Below, in pieces: positions 8,697 to 17,561 of a DNA stretch of 64,000 bases. Each line of letters starts with the position of its first letter. The first letter of the stretch is position 1. The position numbers and the translations under genes are program-made. This DNA is from Aestuariirhabdus sp049985285 (GTDB lineage: Bacteria; Pseudomonadota; Gammaproteobacteria; Pseudomonadales; Aestuariirhabdaceae). The stretch lies in contig NZ_JBNIEU010000001.1 of assembly GCF_049985285.1 (NCBI RefSeq), forward strand, positions 992,001 to 1,056,000. Reading direction: 5' to 3'. The notes beneath the pieces are model-generated. The model was not told the origin of the DNA, did no database searches, and saw nothing but the letters and a program-made list of their open reading frames with translations.

Positions 8697-9728
8697 ATGA
8701 GGAAATCGCTGCTGGGGGCTGCCCTGCTCTGCCTGATGAGCTGGTCTGCGATCGCCGCCGAGAGTCCAATGAAAGACGGACACCCGGACACCTACACTGT
8801 AGTGAAGGGCGATACTTTATGGGATATCTCCAATACCTTCCTGGATACTCCCTGGTTGTGGCCAGAGATCTGGCACGCCAACCCCCAGATCGCCAACCCC
8901 CATCTTATTTATCCGGGCGATGTGATCAGTTTGATCTACATCGATGGGCGGCCACGTCTTACCGTTTCCACCCGTGGTGAGGCGAGTCGCACCATCAAGC
9001 TAGGCCCTAAAGTGCGCGCGACCCCGATTGATTCGGTGATTCCGGCTATTCCTCTCGACAAGATTAACAGTCTTCTAAAGCGTAGCCGGGTCGTTACCTC
9101 CCTCGAGGATTTGGAGCGGGCACCCTATATCGTCGCTGCCTCACAGGATAAGGTGGTGAGCGGATTGGGAGACCAGATTTACGCGCGGGGTAATTTCGAT
9201 AGTAATGCCCCCGCCTACGGTGTCTATCGTCAGGGCGACGTCATTGTGGATCCCACCACCCGTGAGATGCTGGGCGTGATGGCGATTGATCTTGGTGCTG
9301 CGGATGTGAAGCAGATTCAGGCTGATGTCGCTACCCTACAGGTTACCCGTAGTGAAAAAGAGATTCGCTCCGGTGATCGACTGCTGGAGAGTGAAGAGCG
9401 TCGTATTGACTCTACCTTTTTCCCCAGTGCGCCCGAGCGTCGGGTAGAGGGAGAGATCCTGGGCGTCTCCGGAGGCATCACCCAACTGGGTCAATTTGAT
9501 AATGTGTTGATCAACCGTGGTGAGCGTGATGGTATTGCTCCAGGAAATATTCTGGCGATTAATCGTAATCTGCAGGTGCTCGATGAGAAGCGCAAAGAGC
9601 AGGTGACGATGCCGGCTCATCGTGTGGGTCTGTTAATGGTTTATCGCACATTCGAGAAGGTAAGTTTTGCCATTATCCTCGAAACCACCGAGCCACTGCT
9701 GGTGGGTGACAAATTGGAAAACCCCTGA
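8697..9728 (+). CDS. LysM peptidoglycan-binding domain protein, exported
   Basis: A 343-residue exported protein: a signal peptide ends at about AIAA, then a LysM domain at about residues 32-85 (YTVVKGDTLWDISNTF, then WPEIWHANPQIANPHLIYPGD), followed by a long C-terminal region of unknown function rich in beta strands. LysM binds the glycan strands of peptidoglycan, so the protein is expected in the periplasm. It is the gene always found between def and dprA in Pseudomonas and relatives. Its function is not established. Confidence 0.88.
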   Translation: MRKSLLGAALLCLMSWSAIAAESPMKDGHPDTYTVVKGDTLWDISNTFLDTPWLWPEIWHANPQIANPHLIYPGDVISLIYIDGRPRLTVSTRGEASRTIKLGPKVRATPIDSVIPAIPLDKINSLLKRSRVVTSLEDLERAPYIVAASQDKVVSGLGDQIYARGNFDSNAPAYGVYRQGDVIVDPTTREMLGVMAIDLGAADVKQIQADVATLQVTRSEKEIRSGDRLLESEERRIDSTFFPSAPERRVEGEILGVSGGITQLGQFDNVLINRGERDGIAPGNILAINRNLQVLDEKRKEQVTMPAHRVGLLMVYRTFEKVSFAIILETTEPLLVGDKLENP

Positions 9729-9742
9729 TCTTCGCTATACTG

Positions 9743-9769
9743 AAAAAGGCTGCTTCGGCAGCCTTTTTT
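9743..9769 (+). terminator. Rho-independent terminator after the LysM gene
   Basis: A GC-rich stem GGCTGC / GCAGCC closed by a TTCG tetraloop, preceded by five A and followed by six T. It separates the LysM gene from dprA. Confidence 0.9.
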
Positions 9770-9798
9770 AATTCTCCGTCAACGATCAAGGACGATCG

Positions 9799-10995
9799 AT
9801 GGATAGCTCCCCACTGCGCTGGAAGCGCTTACGACCCTGGATTTTACTCCACCTACTGCCCGCTTTGGGGCCTATCCGTAGTGGCCAGCTGCTGCATCAG
9901 TTGGAGCACCCCGATGCGCTGTTAGATCCGGCGATTATCAACGCTGTGCCAGGTATGCCTGTAGCAACCCGCACTGCGCTGGGACAGTGGCACCGTGGCC
10001 GAGGTGAGTTCTGGAATTACGCCAGCGAGCAACTTGAGCGAATCGGGCAGTGGGGCCAGCAGCCGGATTGCCACCTGTTGTGCGTCGAAGACAGCGCCTA
10101 TCCGCCGCTACTGGCAGAAATTCCCGACCCGCCTCCCCTGCTTTACATTGAGGGGAACCCGGAGCTATTAAAGAGCCCACAGGTCGCGGTTGTTGGGTCG
10201 CGCCACTGTTCTCATCAGGGTGCCGATATCGCGTTCGAATTTGGGTATCAGTTGTCACACAGTGGCCTTACCGTCACCAGTGGCCTGGCGCGAGGAATCG
10301 ATACATCAGCCCACCGGGGGGCGTTACGTGGAATGGCGCCCACGCTAGCGGTACTGGGTACCGGTATCGACCGCTGCTATCCTGCCCAAAATCGGGAGTT
10401 GGCAAGGGAGTTGGTTGAAACTGGTGGCGCGCTGGTTTCCGAGTTTGGCCTTGGGGTGGCACCGCGCCCCGGCCATTTCCCCCGTAGAAATCGCATCATA
10501 AGCGGCCTGAGTATGGGAGTGTTGGTGGTCGAGGCGGCGGAGAAAAGCGGCACTTTAGTCACGGCGCAACTGGCGCTGGAGCAGGGGCGAGAGGTGTTCG
10601 CTGTGCCTGGAACGATACGCCAGGGAAAGAGTGCCGGTTGCCATCGACTGATACGGGAAGGAGCGATGTTGGTAGAAAGCAGCGCAGAGATTGTGCGAGG
10701 GTTGGCCCCGCAGTTTTTGCAGCCCTTGTTGCACACTGGGCCCGGGGCAGAGCGGGAGAACTCTATGGAAGGGGATAGACTTACGTTGCAAAGAACTGAC
10801 CCCCTTACGCCAGAGGAGGAATCCCTATTCGCCATGTTGGACACAGAACCCTGCTGCCTCGATCTATTGGTTGTGCGCTGCCAGAGACCAGTAACCGAGA
10901 TTATGGTGATGTTGCAGAGAATGGAGTTGGGGGGCTGGGTGCTGCGGGTGCCGGGAGGCTACCAACGGGCGGGCGCGAATCCGGCTTGCAACTAG
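9799..10995 (+). CDS. dprA: DNA-processing protein DprA (Smf)
   Basis: A single-stranded DNA-binding protein that loads RecA on incoming DNA in natural transformation. It has 398 residues: an N-terminal SAM-like region, then the Rossmann-type DprA core with VAVVGSRHCSHQGADIAF, TSGLARGIDTSAH, FPRRNRIISGLS and EKSGTLVTAQLALEQGREVF, and a C-terminal winged-helix-like part (DLLVVRCQRPVTEIMVMLQR). It is intact. dprA alone does not show competence, since most bacteria keep it. Its own terminator-isolated start suggests a separate promoter. Confidence 0.95.
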   Translation: MDSSPLRWKRLRPWILLHLLPALGPIRSGQLLHQLEHPDALLDPAIINAVPGMPVATRTALGQWHRGRGEFWNYASEQLERIGQWGQQPDCHLLCVEDSAYPPLLAEIPDPPPLLYIEGNPELLKSPQVAVVGSRHCSHQGADIAFEFGYQLSHSGLTVTSGLARGIDTSAHRGALRGMAPTLAVLGTGIDRCYPAQNRELARELVETGGALVSEFGLGVAPRPGHFPRRNRIISGLSMGVLVVEAAEKSGTLVTAQLALEQGREVFAVPGTIRQGKSAGCHRLIREGAMLVESSAEIVRGLAPQFLQPLLHTGPGAERENSMEGDRLTLQRTDPLTPEEESLFAMLDTEPCCLDLLVVRCQRPVTEIMVMLQRMELGGWVLRVPGGYQRAGANPACN

Positions 10996-11050
10996 GCGGT
11001 GAGTGGGTTAGTTTTCGCCCACTTTCCACCATCCTGATTGAGACCGTCCA

Positions 11051-11554
11051 ATGAATAAACCATTTGTCGCTATTTTGATGGGATCCGACTCGGATCTGCC
11101 CAAGGTACAGGCTGCTATCGATGTACTAAAGAGCCTGCAAGTTGGCGTTGAAGTGCGCGTCCATTCCGCGCACCGAACTCCTGATGCAACCCATGAGTAC
11201 GTAAAGGGTGCGGACAGCCGTGGTTGCGCTGCCTTTATTGCTTGTGCGGGCATGGCGGCACACCTTGCGGGTGTTGTTGCTTCGCTGACGATTAAGCCCG
11301 TTATTGGTGTGCCGATTGATGCCGGTCCACTCAACGGTATGGACGCTCTGCTATCGACTGCCCAGATGCCCGGTGGCATCCCGGTAGCGACTGTCGCAAT
11401 CGGGAAGGCCGGCGCGAAGAACGCAGGCTACCTCGCCGCCCAGGTTATCGCGTTGCAGGACCCTGAACTGGCAGACCGTCTGCGAGCAGACCGTAAGGCT
11501 AATGCGGAAGCGGTGTTGGCGAAGAACGCAGCACTCCAACAGCAGCTCGCCTAA
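11051..11554 (+). CDS. purE: N5-carboxyaminoimidazole ribonucleotide mutase
   Basis: Catalyses the N5-CAIR to CAIR step of purine synthesis. At 167 residues it shows the class I PurE motifs: ILMGSDSDLPKVQAA, the substrate loop SAHRTPDATHEYV, and AGMAAHLAGVVAS. Its usual partner purK is not next to it; tsaC follows after 3 bp and the pair is probably co-transcribed. An insertion of purE between dprA and tsaC differs from the Pseudomonas order as I recall it. Confidence 0.96.
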   Translation: MNKPFVAILMGSDSDLPKVQAAIDVLKSLQVGVEVRVHSAHRTPDATHEYVKGADSRGCAAFIACAGMAAHLAGVVASLTIKPVIGVPIDAGPLNGMDALLSTAQMPGGIPVATVAIGKAGAKNAGYLAAQVIALQDPELADRLRADRKANAEAVLAKNAALQQQLA

Positions 11555-11557
11555 CAA

Positions 11558-12115
11558 ATGAGGTGGCGCTGGGTGCCCGCTATAGAGGCGCTACTTGCGG
11601 GCGAAGTGATTGCTTACCCTACCGAAGGCGTGTGGGGGTTCGGATGTGATCCCTGGAACCCTGAAGCGGTTGAACGAGTGTTGACCCTGAAGCAGAGACC
11701 CTGGCAGAAGGGGTTGATACTGGTCGCTTCGTCCTGCTCCCAGCTAGCCCCCCTGTTAAGGACCCTGTCTCCGCAGCAGCGGCAGCGCCTCAAGCTAAGT
11801 TGGCCAGGCCCCACCACCTGGGTGATAGAAGATGTTGATGATTGGGTGCCGCCATGGGTGAAAGGCGAGCACACCGGTGTCGCTGTTCGGGTGAGCGCTC
11901 ACCCGGTAGTGGCGGCACTCTGTGATGCCTTTGGTGGCCCCCTGGTTTCGACCTCCGCGAACCGGGCTGGACAGCCGCCCCTGGCCCATAGCTGGCAAAT
12001 CCGTCGTCAGTTTTCCAGCCAGCTGGGTGCGGTGGTTGCTGGTGAGTTGGGTGGGCAGCGAGGCCCTTCGAGAATTTGTGATTTAAACAGTGGTCGGGAG
12101 CTTCGTCCCGCCTGA
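11558..12115 (+). CDS. tsaC: L-threonylcarbamoyladenylate synthase, TsaC (YrdC/RimN)
   Basis: Makes threonylcarbamoyl-AMP for the t6A37 modification of tRNAs reading ANN codons. The 185-residue protein has the YrdC-domain signatures AYPTEGVWGFGCDPWN, LKQRPWQKGLILVAS and VSTSANRAGQPP. It is the short TsaC form without the Sua5 C-terminal domain. Only 3 bp from purE and 22 bp from hemF, so part of the purE-tsaC-hemF-aroE run. Confidence 0.95.
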   Translation: MRWRWVPAIEALLAGEVIAYPTEGVWGFGCDPWNPEAVERVLTLKQRPWQKGLILVASSCSQLAPLLRTLSPQQRQRLKLSWPGPTTWVIEDVDDWVPPWVKGEHTGVAVRVSAHPVVAALCDAFGGPLVSTSANRAGQPPLAHSWQIRRQFSSQLGAVVAGELGGQRGPSRICDLNSGRELRPA

Positions 12116-12137
12116 TAGGAAAATCAAGGAGACTAAG

Positions 12138-13058
12138 GTGAGCGGAGTCGACCACAGCAAGCAGGTGCAGCAGTTCCTGATGGCGTTACAGGATCGAATA
12201 TGCGACCAGCTTCAAGCACTGGAACCCGATGCCCGCTTTGTTGAGGACAGCTGGCTCCGCGAAGGAGGCGGAGGTGGCCGCAGCCGGGTGATTGCCGGTG
12301 GATCCCTGTTCGAAAAAGGGGGGGTTAATTTTTCCCATGTCTTTGGTGACAAACTCCCCCCTTCCGCTACTGCCCAGCGACCCGAGTTGGCGGGCTCCAG
12401 CTTTCAGGCGATGGGGGTTTCCTTGGTGATGCATCCCCATAACCCCTATGTTCCCACCTCGCACGCGAACGTGCGGTTTTTCATAGCCGAAAAACCCGGA
12501 ATGGAGCCCGTTTGGTGGTTTGGCGGCGGATTTGACCTCACTCCTTACTACCCTTTCGAAGAGGATTGTGTGCATTGGCACCGTACCGCCCAAGAGGCCT
12601 GCCAGCCTTTTGGGGACGATATTTACCCTCGTTTCAAGCGCCAGTGTGATGACTATTTTTACCTGCGGCATCGCGATGAGCATCGCGGAGTGGGAGGCGT
12701 GTTTTTTGATGATTACAACGAGCAGGGTTTTGACCACAGTTTCGAACTGATGCAAGCGATTGGAAACGCCTACCTGCCAGCCTACGTCCCCATTGTGGAA
12801 CGGCGGCGCGCAATCGATTTCACAGAAGATAATAAAGCGTTCCAGTGCTACCGCCGGGGCCGTTACGTGGAATTTAACCTGGTGTTTGATCGGGGCACCC
12901 TGTTTGGCTTGCAGTCGGGTGGACGTACCGAGTCAATCCTGATGTCGATGCCGCCCCAGGTTCGCTGGGACTATAACTGGGCACCCGAACCGGGGAGCCG
13001 GGAGGCTGAACTGGCGGACTATATCAAGCCCCGGAACTGGTTGCAGGGGCAATCATGA
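12138..13058 (+). CDS. hemF: Oxygen-dependent coproporphyrinogen III oxidase
   Basis: Converts coproporphyrinogen III to protoporphyrinogen IX using O2 in heme synthesis. 306 residues, close to the E. coli enzyme (299). Conserved stretches include FVEDSWLREGGGGGRSRV, GVNFSHVFGD, VHPHNPYVPTSHANVRFF and FNLVFDRGTLFGLQSGGR. The start is GTG, placed 6 nt after AAGGAG; an ATG 48 nt upstream would run into tsaC and lacks a ribosome site. The stop overlaps the aroE start (ATGA), so translation is probably coupled. Heme supply fits with the cytochrome oxidase operon farther on. Confidence 0.95.
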   Translation: MSGVDHSKQVQQFLMALQDRICDQLQALEPDARFVEDSWLREGGGGGRSRVIAGGSLFEKGGVNFSHVFGDKLPPSATAQRPELAGSSFQAMGVSLVMHPHNPYVPTSHANVRFFIAEKPGMEPVWWFGGGFDLTPYYPFEEDCVHWHRTAQEACQPFGDDIYPRFKRQCDDYFYLRHRDEHRGVGGVFFDDYNEQGFDHSFELMQAIGNAYLPAYVPIVERRRAIDFTEDNKAFQCYRRGRYVEFNLVFDRGTLFGLQSGGRTESILMSMPPQVRWDYNWAPEPGSREAELADYIKPRNWLQGQS

Positions 13059-13885
13059 GCCCCATGGACAGGTACGCGGTAATGGGGAATCCCGTTGCCC
13101 ATAGTAAATCCCCGCAGATTCACCGCGACTTTGCCGAGCAGACTGGGCAGGCGATGGAGTATCAGGCGCTGAAGGTTGACGAGGGGGATTTCGAAGACGC
13201 GGTAAAGCGATTTTTTGTCGGCGGCCAGGGGCTCAATATTACCGTGCCCTTTAAAGAGCGGGCCTGGCACTATGCAGGTAGATTGACCGAGCGAGCGCAG
13301 CGAGCAGGGGCCGTCAATACGCTCTGGCAGGACGCGGATGGCGCTCTGGTAGGCGATAACACGGATGGTTGCGGTTTGGTGACCGACCTAAAGGTGAATC
13401 AAAAGGTGAGACTGGAAGGCGGTCGAATTTTGTTATTGGGCGCGGGAGGAGCTGCCCGGGGCGTTATCCAGCCGCTACTGGCTGAGAACCCGGCGTCCCT
13501 TGTGATTGCTAACCGCACCCTGGCCCGAGCGCAGGAGCTGGTAGTGCTGTTCGCAGGCAGCGGCGCGCTACAAGCCGTACCCTTCGATCAGTTAAGTGGT
13601 GAGTTTGATCTGGTTGTTAACGCGACGTCGGCCAGCCTCCATGGTGAGATACCGCCGCTGCCCGAGACTAGCATCGGGGAAAAAACGATCTGTTATGACA
13701 TGATGTATGGGGCCGACCCCACCGCCTTTAATCGCTGGGCTAGCGCATTGGGCGCCCGCCGCTGCATTGACGGCCTGGGAATGCTGGTGGAGCAAGCGGC
13801 CGAGGCCTTCTACTGTTGGCGTGGCGTACGCCCCGCTACAGAGCCCGTATTGCGATCGTTGCGGTCGCAGCTGGATGCCAGATAA
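13055..13885 (+). CDS. aroE: Shikimate dehydrogenase (NADP+)
   Basis: Reduces 3-dehydroshikimate to shikimate in aromatic amino acid synthesis; shikimate-derived chorismate is also the precursor used by the menaquinone operon in this window. The 276-residue protein has the substrate-binding N-terminus YAVMGNPVAHSKSPQIH, NITVPFKERAW with the catalytic lysine, DNTDGCGL, and the NADP loop LLLGAGGAARGVIQPLL followed by IANRTLARA. An internal ATG nine bases in (MDRYAV) is an alternative start. Overlaps hemF by 4 bp. Confidence 0.96.
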   Translation: MSPMDRYAVMGNPVAHSKSPQIHRDFAEQTGQAMEYQALKVDEGDFEDAVKRFFVGGQGLNITVPFKERAWHYAGRLTERAQRAGAVNTLWQDADGALVGDNTDGCGLVTDLKVNQKVRLEGGRILLLGAGGAARGVIQPLLAENPASLVIANRTLARAQELVVLFAGSGALQAVPFDQLSGEFDLVVNATSASLHGEIPPLPETSIGEKTICYDMMYGADPTAFNRWASALGARRCIDGLGMLVEQAAEAFYCWRGVRPATEPVLRSLRSQLDAR

Positions 13886-14011
13886 CCCTGTTCGAAGGCT
13901 GACAAAAGACAATAAAATCGATGGGCTTCCTGCTATCATGACTGTCAGCATAGGGGCCCGTTCGGTGGGCTCCAACGCCTTTCAATATTTCTCGCCATAG
14001 ACAACAGGAGC

Positions 14012-14587
14012 ATGGTTGTGGATTCCAAACTGGGTTTTTTTATTCTGGTTGATGCCGGTGACAACGACGTCCATAAAATTCGTGAAGAGTTGCTGAAAAT
14101 TGACGAGATCAAACTGGTTCACTGCCTGATTGGGCCCACTGACCTAATCTGTTACGGCGAAGCGGATACCATAGAGGCGATGCGTGAAGTGATCACGCAA
14201 AAGGCCTCGGCGCTGATCGAAGCCAAGTTCAACCCGATCTCACACACACAAACCTGTTTATCACTGCAATGCCATGGTCAGCCGCTGTCACCAGAGAAGC
14301 ATGGGCACCCGGAAAAGACGGCTGCCTGGATATTTGCAGACATCAATATCTCCAGCGCACTGGATATTAGTGAGCGACTACTGTCTCGAACCCCTGAAAT
14401 CGTCTGTGCCCATACGGTGCTGGGAGCACAGGATACGATTTTCTACGTTGAGGCAGAAAATCTACAACGCCTGATGGCGGTCGTGGATGATGGTGTGCGC
14501 ACCCTGCGCGGCATTGGTAATGAGGGTAAATCGGTAAAGGCGCTAGCCCGCACCGATACCCGTTTGGTGTTGATGCCCGACCAGTAA
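14012..14587 (+). CDS. Tandem Lrp/AsnC ligand-binding (RAM) domain protein without HTH
   Basis: 191 residues that appear to be two Lrp/AsnC effector-binding domains in tandem: GFFILVDAGDNDVHKIREEL ... LIGPTDLICYGEADTIEAMREVI at about 7-65, and AAWIFADINISSALDISERL ... VLGAQDTIFYVEAENLQRLMAVV at about 100-165. No winged helix is present, so it should not bind DNA by itself. Such stand-alone domains bind small molecules, often amino acids, in other proteins. It stands alone, with 126 bp before it and aroE upstream. Function unknown. Confidence 0.7.
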   Translation: MVVDSKLGFFILVDAGDNDVHKIREELLKIDEIKLVHCLIGPTDLICYGEADTIEAMREVITQKASALIEAKFNPISHTQTCLSLQCHGQPLSPEKHGHPEKTAAWIFADINISSALDISERLLSRTPEIVCAHTVLGAQDTIFYVEAENLQRLMAVVDDGVRTLRGIGNEGKSVKALARTDTRLVLMPDQ

Positions 14588-14595
14588 ACTCATAA

Positions 14596-15177
14596 TCAGA
14601 GCCGCTCTGGCGGCTCTGTACCCGCACCAGGGGACTGGTCCTGCTGGGCGATATGGGTGTTTTTCAGCTTCACATAGTTAGCCGCGGTGTAACGGAAATA
14701 GGAGCGTTCCTTTTCGTTTAGGGCTCGCATCGCCTGGGCGGGACGCCCGACGTAGAGATAGCCGCTTTGCAGGCGCTTACCCGGTGGAACCAGGCTTCCC
14801 GCGCCGAGAACCACCTGAGACTCAATCACCGCGCCGTCCATCACTATGGCGCCCATGCCGATGAGCACCTCATTGCCGATCGTGCAGCCGTGCAGGGTTG
14901 CCTGGTGGCCAACGGTGACATCGTCCCCCAGGGTGAGTGGAAACCCGTCGGGATCAAAGGGGCCGGCATGGGTAATGTGCAAAATGGAGCCATCCTGGAT
15001 GCTGCAACGCTGGCCTATGCGAATACGGTGCATATCCCCGCGGATTACCACCATCGGCCATACAGAACAGTCGTCGCCCAGCACCACGTCGCCAATGACG
15101 ACGGCGGAGGGGTCGACAAACACAGTCTCGCCGAGCTGGGGCCAGTGTTGCTGGAAGGGACGAATTGTATGACTCAT
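14596..15177 (-). CDS. Gamma carbonic anhydrase family protein (YrdA-like)
   Basis: A 193-residue left-handed beta-helix trimer protein. Hexapeptide repeats run through VFVDPSAVVIGDVVLGDDCSVWP and beyond, and the three metal histidines expected for the gamma-CA group are seen in SILHITHAG and VGHQATLHGC. Many members of this YrdA/PaaY group show weak or no carbonic anhydrase activity, so the reaction is not certain. Divergent from prlC, convergent with the Lrp-type gene. Confidence 0.88.
   Translation of the reverse strand: MSHTIRPFQQHWPQLGETVFVDPSAVVIGDVVLGDDCSVWPMVVIRGDMHRIRIGQRCSIQDGSILHITHAGPFDPDGFPLTLGDDVTVGHQATLHGCTIGNEVLIGMGAIVMDGAVIESQVVLGAGSLVPPGKRLQSGYLYVGRPAQAMRALNEKERSYFRYTAANYVKLKNTHIAQQDQSPGAGTEPPERL
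14597..14618. terminator. Perfect 9-bp hairpin at convergent gene ends
   Basis: CAGAGCCGC / GCGGCTCTG with a TCTG loop, covering the last codons of the gamma carbonic anhydrase gene and lying 10 bp past the end of the Lrp-type gene. There is no T tract on either side, so intrinsic termination is uncertain; the symmetrical position suggests a role for both strands. Confidence 0.4.
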
Positions 15178-15273
15178 TCAGTGTCTGCCCATTGAAAACG
15201 GTTACCGGAAAACCCATTGTATAGTGAGCCGCGGTTAATTCGCAGTGCCCTTTTACCTAATCAGGAATTGTTC

Positions 15274-17304
15274 ATGAGCAACCCCTTGCTACAAACCCAC
15301 CTTCTGCCGCCGTTCGACCGTATCGAAGCGGCTCATGCTGAGCCGGCCCTTCGCCAGCTTCTTGAGGAGAGTCGCAGTGCGATCAAGGCCCTGCTCGGGA
15401 GTGACGGTGAGCCCAGTTGGGAAAACGTTGTAGCCCCGCTCGAAGATATCGATGACCGCCTGGGTCAGGCCTGGTCGCCGGTCAGTCATATGAACTCTGT
15501 GGTAAATTCGCCGGAGTTACGCGAAGCCTATAATGCCTGTTTGCCGATGTTGTCCGAATATGCGACCGAAATGGGGCAAAATAGAGATCTTTACCAAGTT
15601 TATAATGACCTTTCGCAGAGTGCCTCCTTCTCCGAATACAGTGTTTCACAGCAGAAAGTGATAACGAACGCCCTGCGGGATTTTCGACTTTCGGGTATTG
15701 CACTGGATCCCACCAAGCAGCAGCGGTACGGGGAGTTAAAAAAGCGGCTATCGGAATTAACCAGTAAGTTCTCGGAGAACGTTCTGGATGCGACCCAGGC
15801 CTGGAGTAAACGGGTCGACAGGGTTGAGGATCTGGCCGGGATGCCTGAATCTTCCCTACAGGCGGCGGCGCAAGCGGCAGAAGCTAAGGGACATGGTGGC
15901 TACTTGCTCAATCTGGAGTTTCCCTCCTATCTGCCCGTCATGACCTATTGCGACAACAGAGAGTTGCGTCGCGAGGTCTACACGGCCTATGCGACCCGGG
16001 CTTCGGATCAGGGTCCTCACGGGGGCCAGTGGGATAACAGTGAGCTGATCGACGAGATTTTGGCCCTGCGTCATGAGCTGGCTGAGATACTCGAATTTGA
16101 CAACTACGCGGAGCTTTCCCTGGCCACCAAGATGGCAGAGGATCCCCAGCAGGTCATCGGGTTTTTGCGGGATCTTGCCGTGCGCAGTAAGCCCGTGGCC
16201 GAGAATGAACTGGAGGAGCTGCGCGCGTTCGCCCAACAACACTATGGTCAGGAGGCGTTGGAAGCGTGGGACATTCCCTACTACGGAGAGAAACTAAAGC
16301 AACATACCTACGCGATCTCCCAGGAGGAGCTGCGCCCCTACTTTCCAGCGGAGCGTGTAATAGAGGGGATGTTTGAGGTTGTAACGCGTCTCTACGGCAT
16401 TCGGATTTGCCAGCAGCAAGGGGTGGCAAGCTGGCATCCCGATGTGCGTTTCTATGAGGTCAGTAACGACAGCGGCATCATCGGCCACTTCTACCTCGAC
16501 CTCTTCGCTCGCGCTAACAAGCGCGGCGGGGCGTGGATGGATGAGTGCCGGGTGCGCCGCCGCATCGGCAATGAGGTGCAGCGCCCCGTGGCGTATCTGG
16601 TTTGCAACTTTAACGGTCCGGTTGGGGATCAACCTGCGCTATTAACCCATGATGAGGTGACGACGCTGTTTCATGAGTTTGGGCATGGCTTGCACCACCT
16701 GCTAACCCGGGTAGAGTACGCGCCGGTTTCTGGTATTAATGGCGTTCCCTGGGATGCGGTCGAGTTGCCCAGCCAGTTTATGGAAAACTGGTGTTGGGAA
16801 AGCGAAGGGATCGCACTGATATCGGCCCACTTTGAAACGGGAGAGGCGCTACCGGCGGAGATGCTTGATAAGTTATTGGCCGCGAGAAACTTCCACTCCG
16901 GCATGATGATGGTGCGCCAGCTGGAACTATCGTTGTTCGACTTCCTGATTCACCATCGCTATCACTCCGGACTGGATGTGCAGCAACTGTTGGACGAAGT
17001 TCGTGCCGAGGTCGCGGTCTTTTCACCCCCTCAATTCAATCGGTTCCAGCACAGCTTTAGCCATATTTTCGCTGGCGGTTACGCGGCGGGATATTACAGC
17101 TATAAGTGGGCGGAGGTGTTATCGGCCGATGCGTTTTCACGGTTCGAGGATGAGGGGATCTTTAACGCTGAAACCGGCCAATCATTCCTGCAAGAAATAT
17201 TGCACCGAGGTGGCTCCGAGGAACCTATGGAGCTGTTTAAGCGCTTTAGAGGAAGAGAGCCAAGTATCGAGGCGTTACTGCGCCATAGCGGAATTGTGGA
17301 GTAA
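15274..17304 (+). CDS. prlC: Oligopeptidase A (M3 family zinc metallopeptidase)
   Basis: A cytoplasmic zinc endopeptidase that degrades peptides such as cleaved signal peptides. 676 residues, near the E. coli length of 680. The catalytic site HEFGH is at residues 467-471 within TLFHEFGHGLHHLL, and the downstream glutamate lies in ENWCWESEG. The start MSNPLLQTHLL follows AGGAA and matches family N-termini; 57 nt of upstream open frame have no support. The next gene, yheV, is 5 bp downstream, as in many relatives. Confidence 0.95.
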   Translation: MSNPLLQTHLLPPFDRIEAAHAEPALRQLLEESRSAIKALLGSDGEPSWENVVAPLEDIDDRLGQAWSPVSHMNSVVNSPELREAYNACLPMLSEYATEMGQNRDLYQVYNDLSQSASFSEYSVSQQKVITNALRDFRLSGIALDPTKQQRYGELKKRLSELTSKFSENVLDATQAWSKRVDRVEDLAGMPESSLQAAAQAAEAKGHGGYLLNLEFPSYLPVMTYCDNRELRREVYTAYATRASDQGPHGGQWDNSELIDEILALRHELAEILEFDNYAELSLATKMAEDPQQVIGFLRDLAVRSKPVAENELEELRAFAQQHYGQEALEAWDIPYYGEKLKQHTYAISQEELRPYFPAERVIEGMFEVVTRLYGIRICQQQGVASWHPDVRFYEVSNDSGIIGHFYLDLFARANKRGGAWMDECRVRRRIGNEVQRPVAYLVCNFNGPVGDQPALLTHDEVTTLFHEFGHGLHHLLTRVEYAPVSGINGVPWDAVELPSQFMENWCWESEGIALISAHFETGEALPAEMLDKLLAARNFHSGMMMVRQLELSLFDFLIHHRYHSGLDVQQLLDEVRAEVAVFSPPQFNRFQHSFSHIFAGGYAAGYYSYKWAEVLSADAFSRFEDEGIFNAETGQSFLQEILHRGGSEEPMELFKRFRGREPSIEALLRHSGIVE

Positions 17305-17309
17305 TCAGG

Positions 17310-17561
17310 GTGACCGTTAAAAAGCGTTTTATTGCCGGCGCCAGATGCCCCTCCTGCAACGAAATAGACCGATTGGTCGTTATTATGCAAGAGGGCTTCT
17401 CGGACCGCAGGGAGTGCGTTGCCTGCGGGTTTAGCGATGCTCAGGATAATGTGGAGGTGAGTGAGATGCCTACACGGGTGATTCCCAAGCAGGAGGCGGA
17501 TGCAGAGTTGCAGCCGCTCCGCCTGGTACCCAATCCGCTGTCAGCTAAAGAGCAGGATTAG
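17310..17561 (+). CDS. yheV: YheV family zinc-ribbon protein
   Basis: An 83-residue small protein with a GTG start. Two CxxC knuckles, CPSCNEID and CVACGFSD, form a zinc ribbon at residues 13-41; the rest is low in structure. This matches the YheV (DUF2387) family, commonly encoded next to prlC. Function unknown. Its last 4 bp overlap the end of the unknown gene on the other strand. Confidence 0.85.
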   Translation: MTVKKRFIAGARCPSCNEIDRLVVIMQEGFSDRRECVACGFSDAQDNVEVSEMPTRVIPKQEADAELQPLRLVPNPLSAKEQD

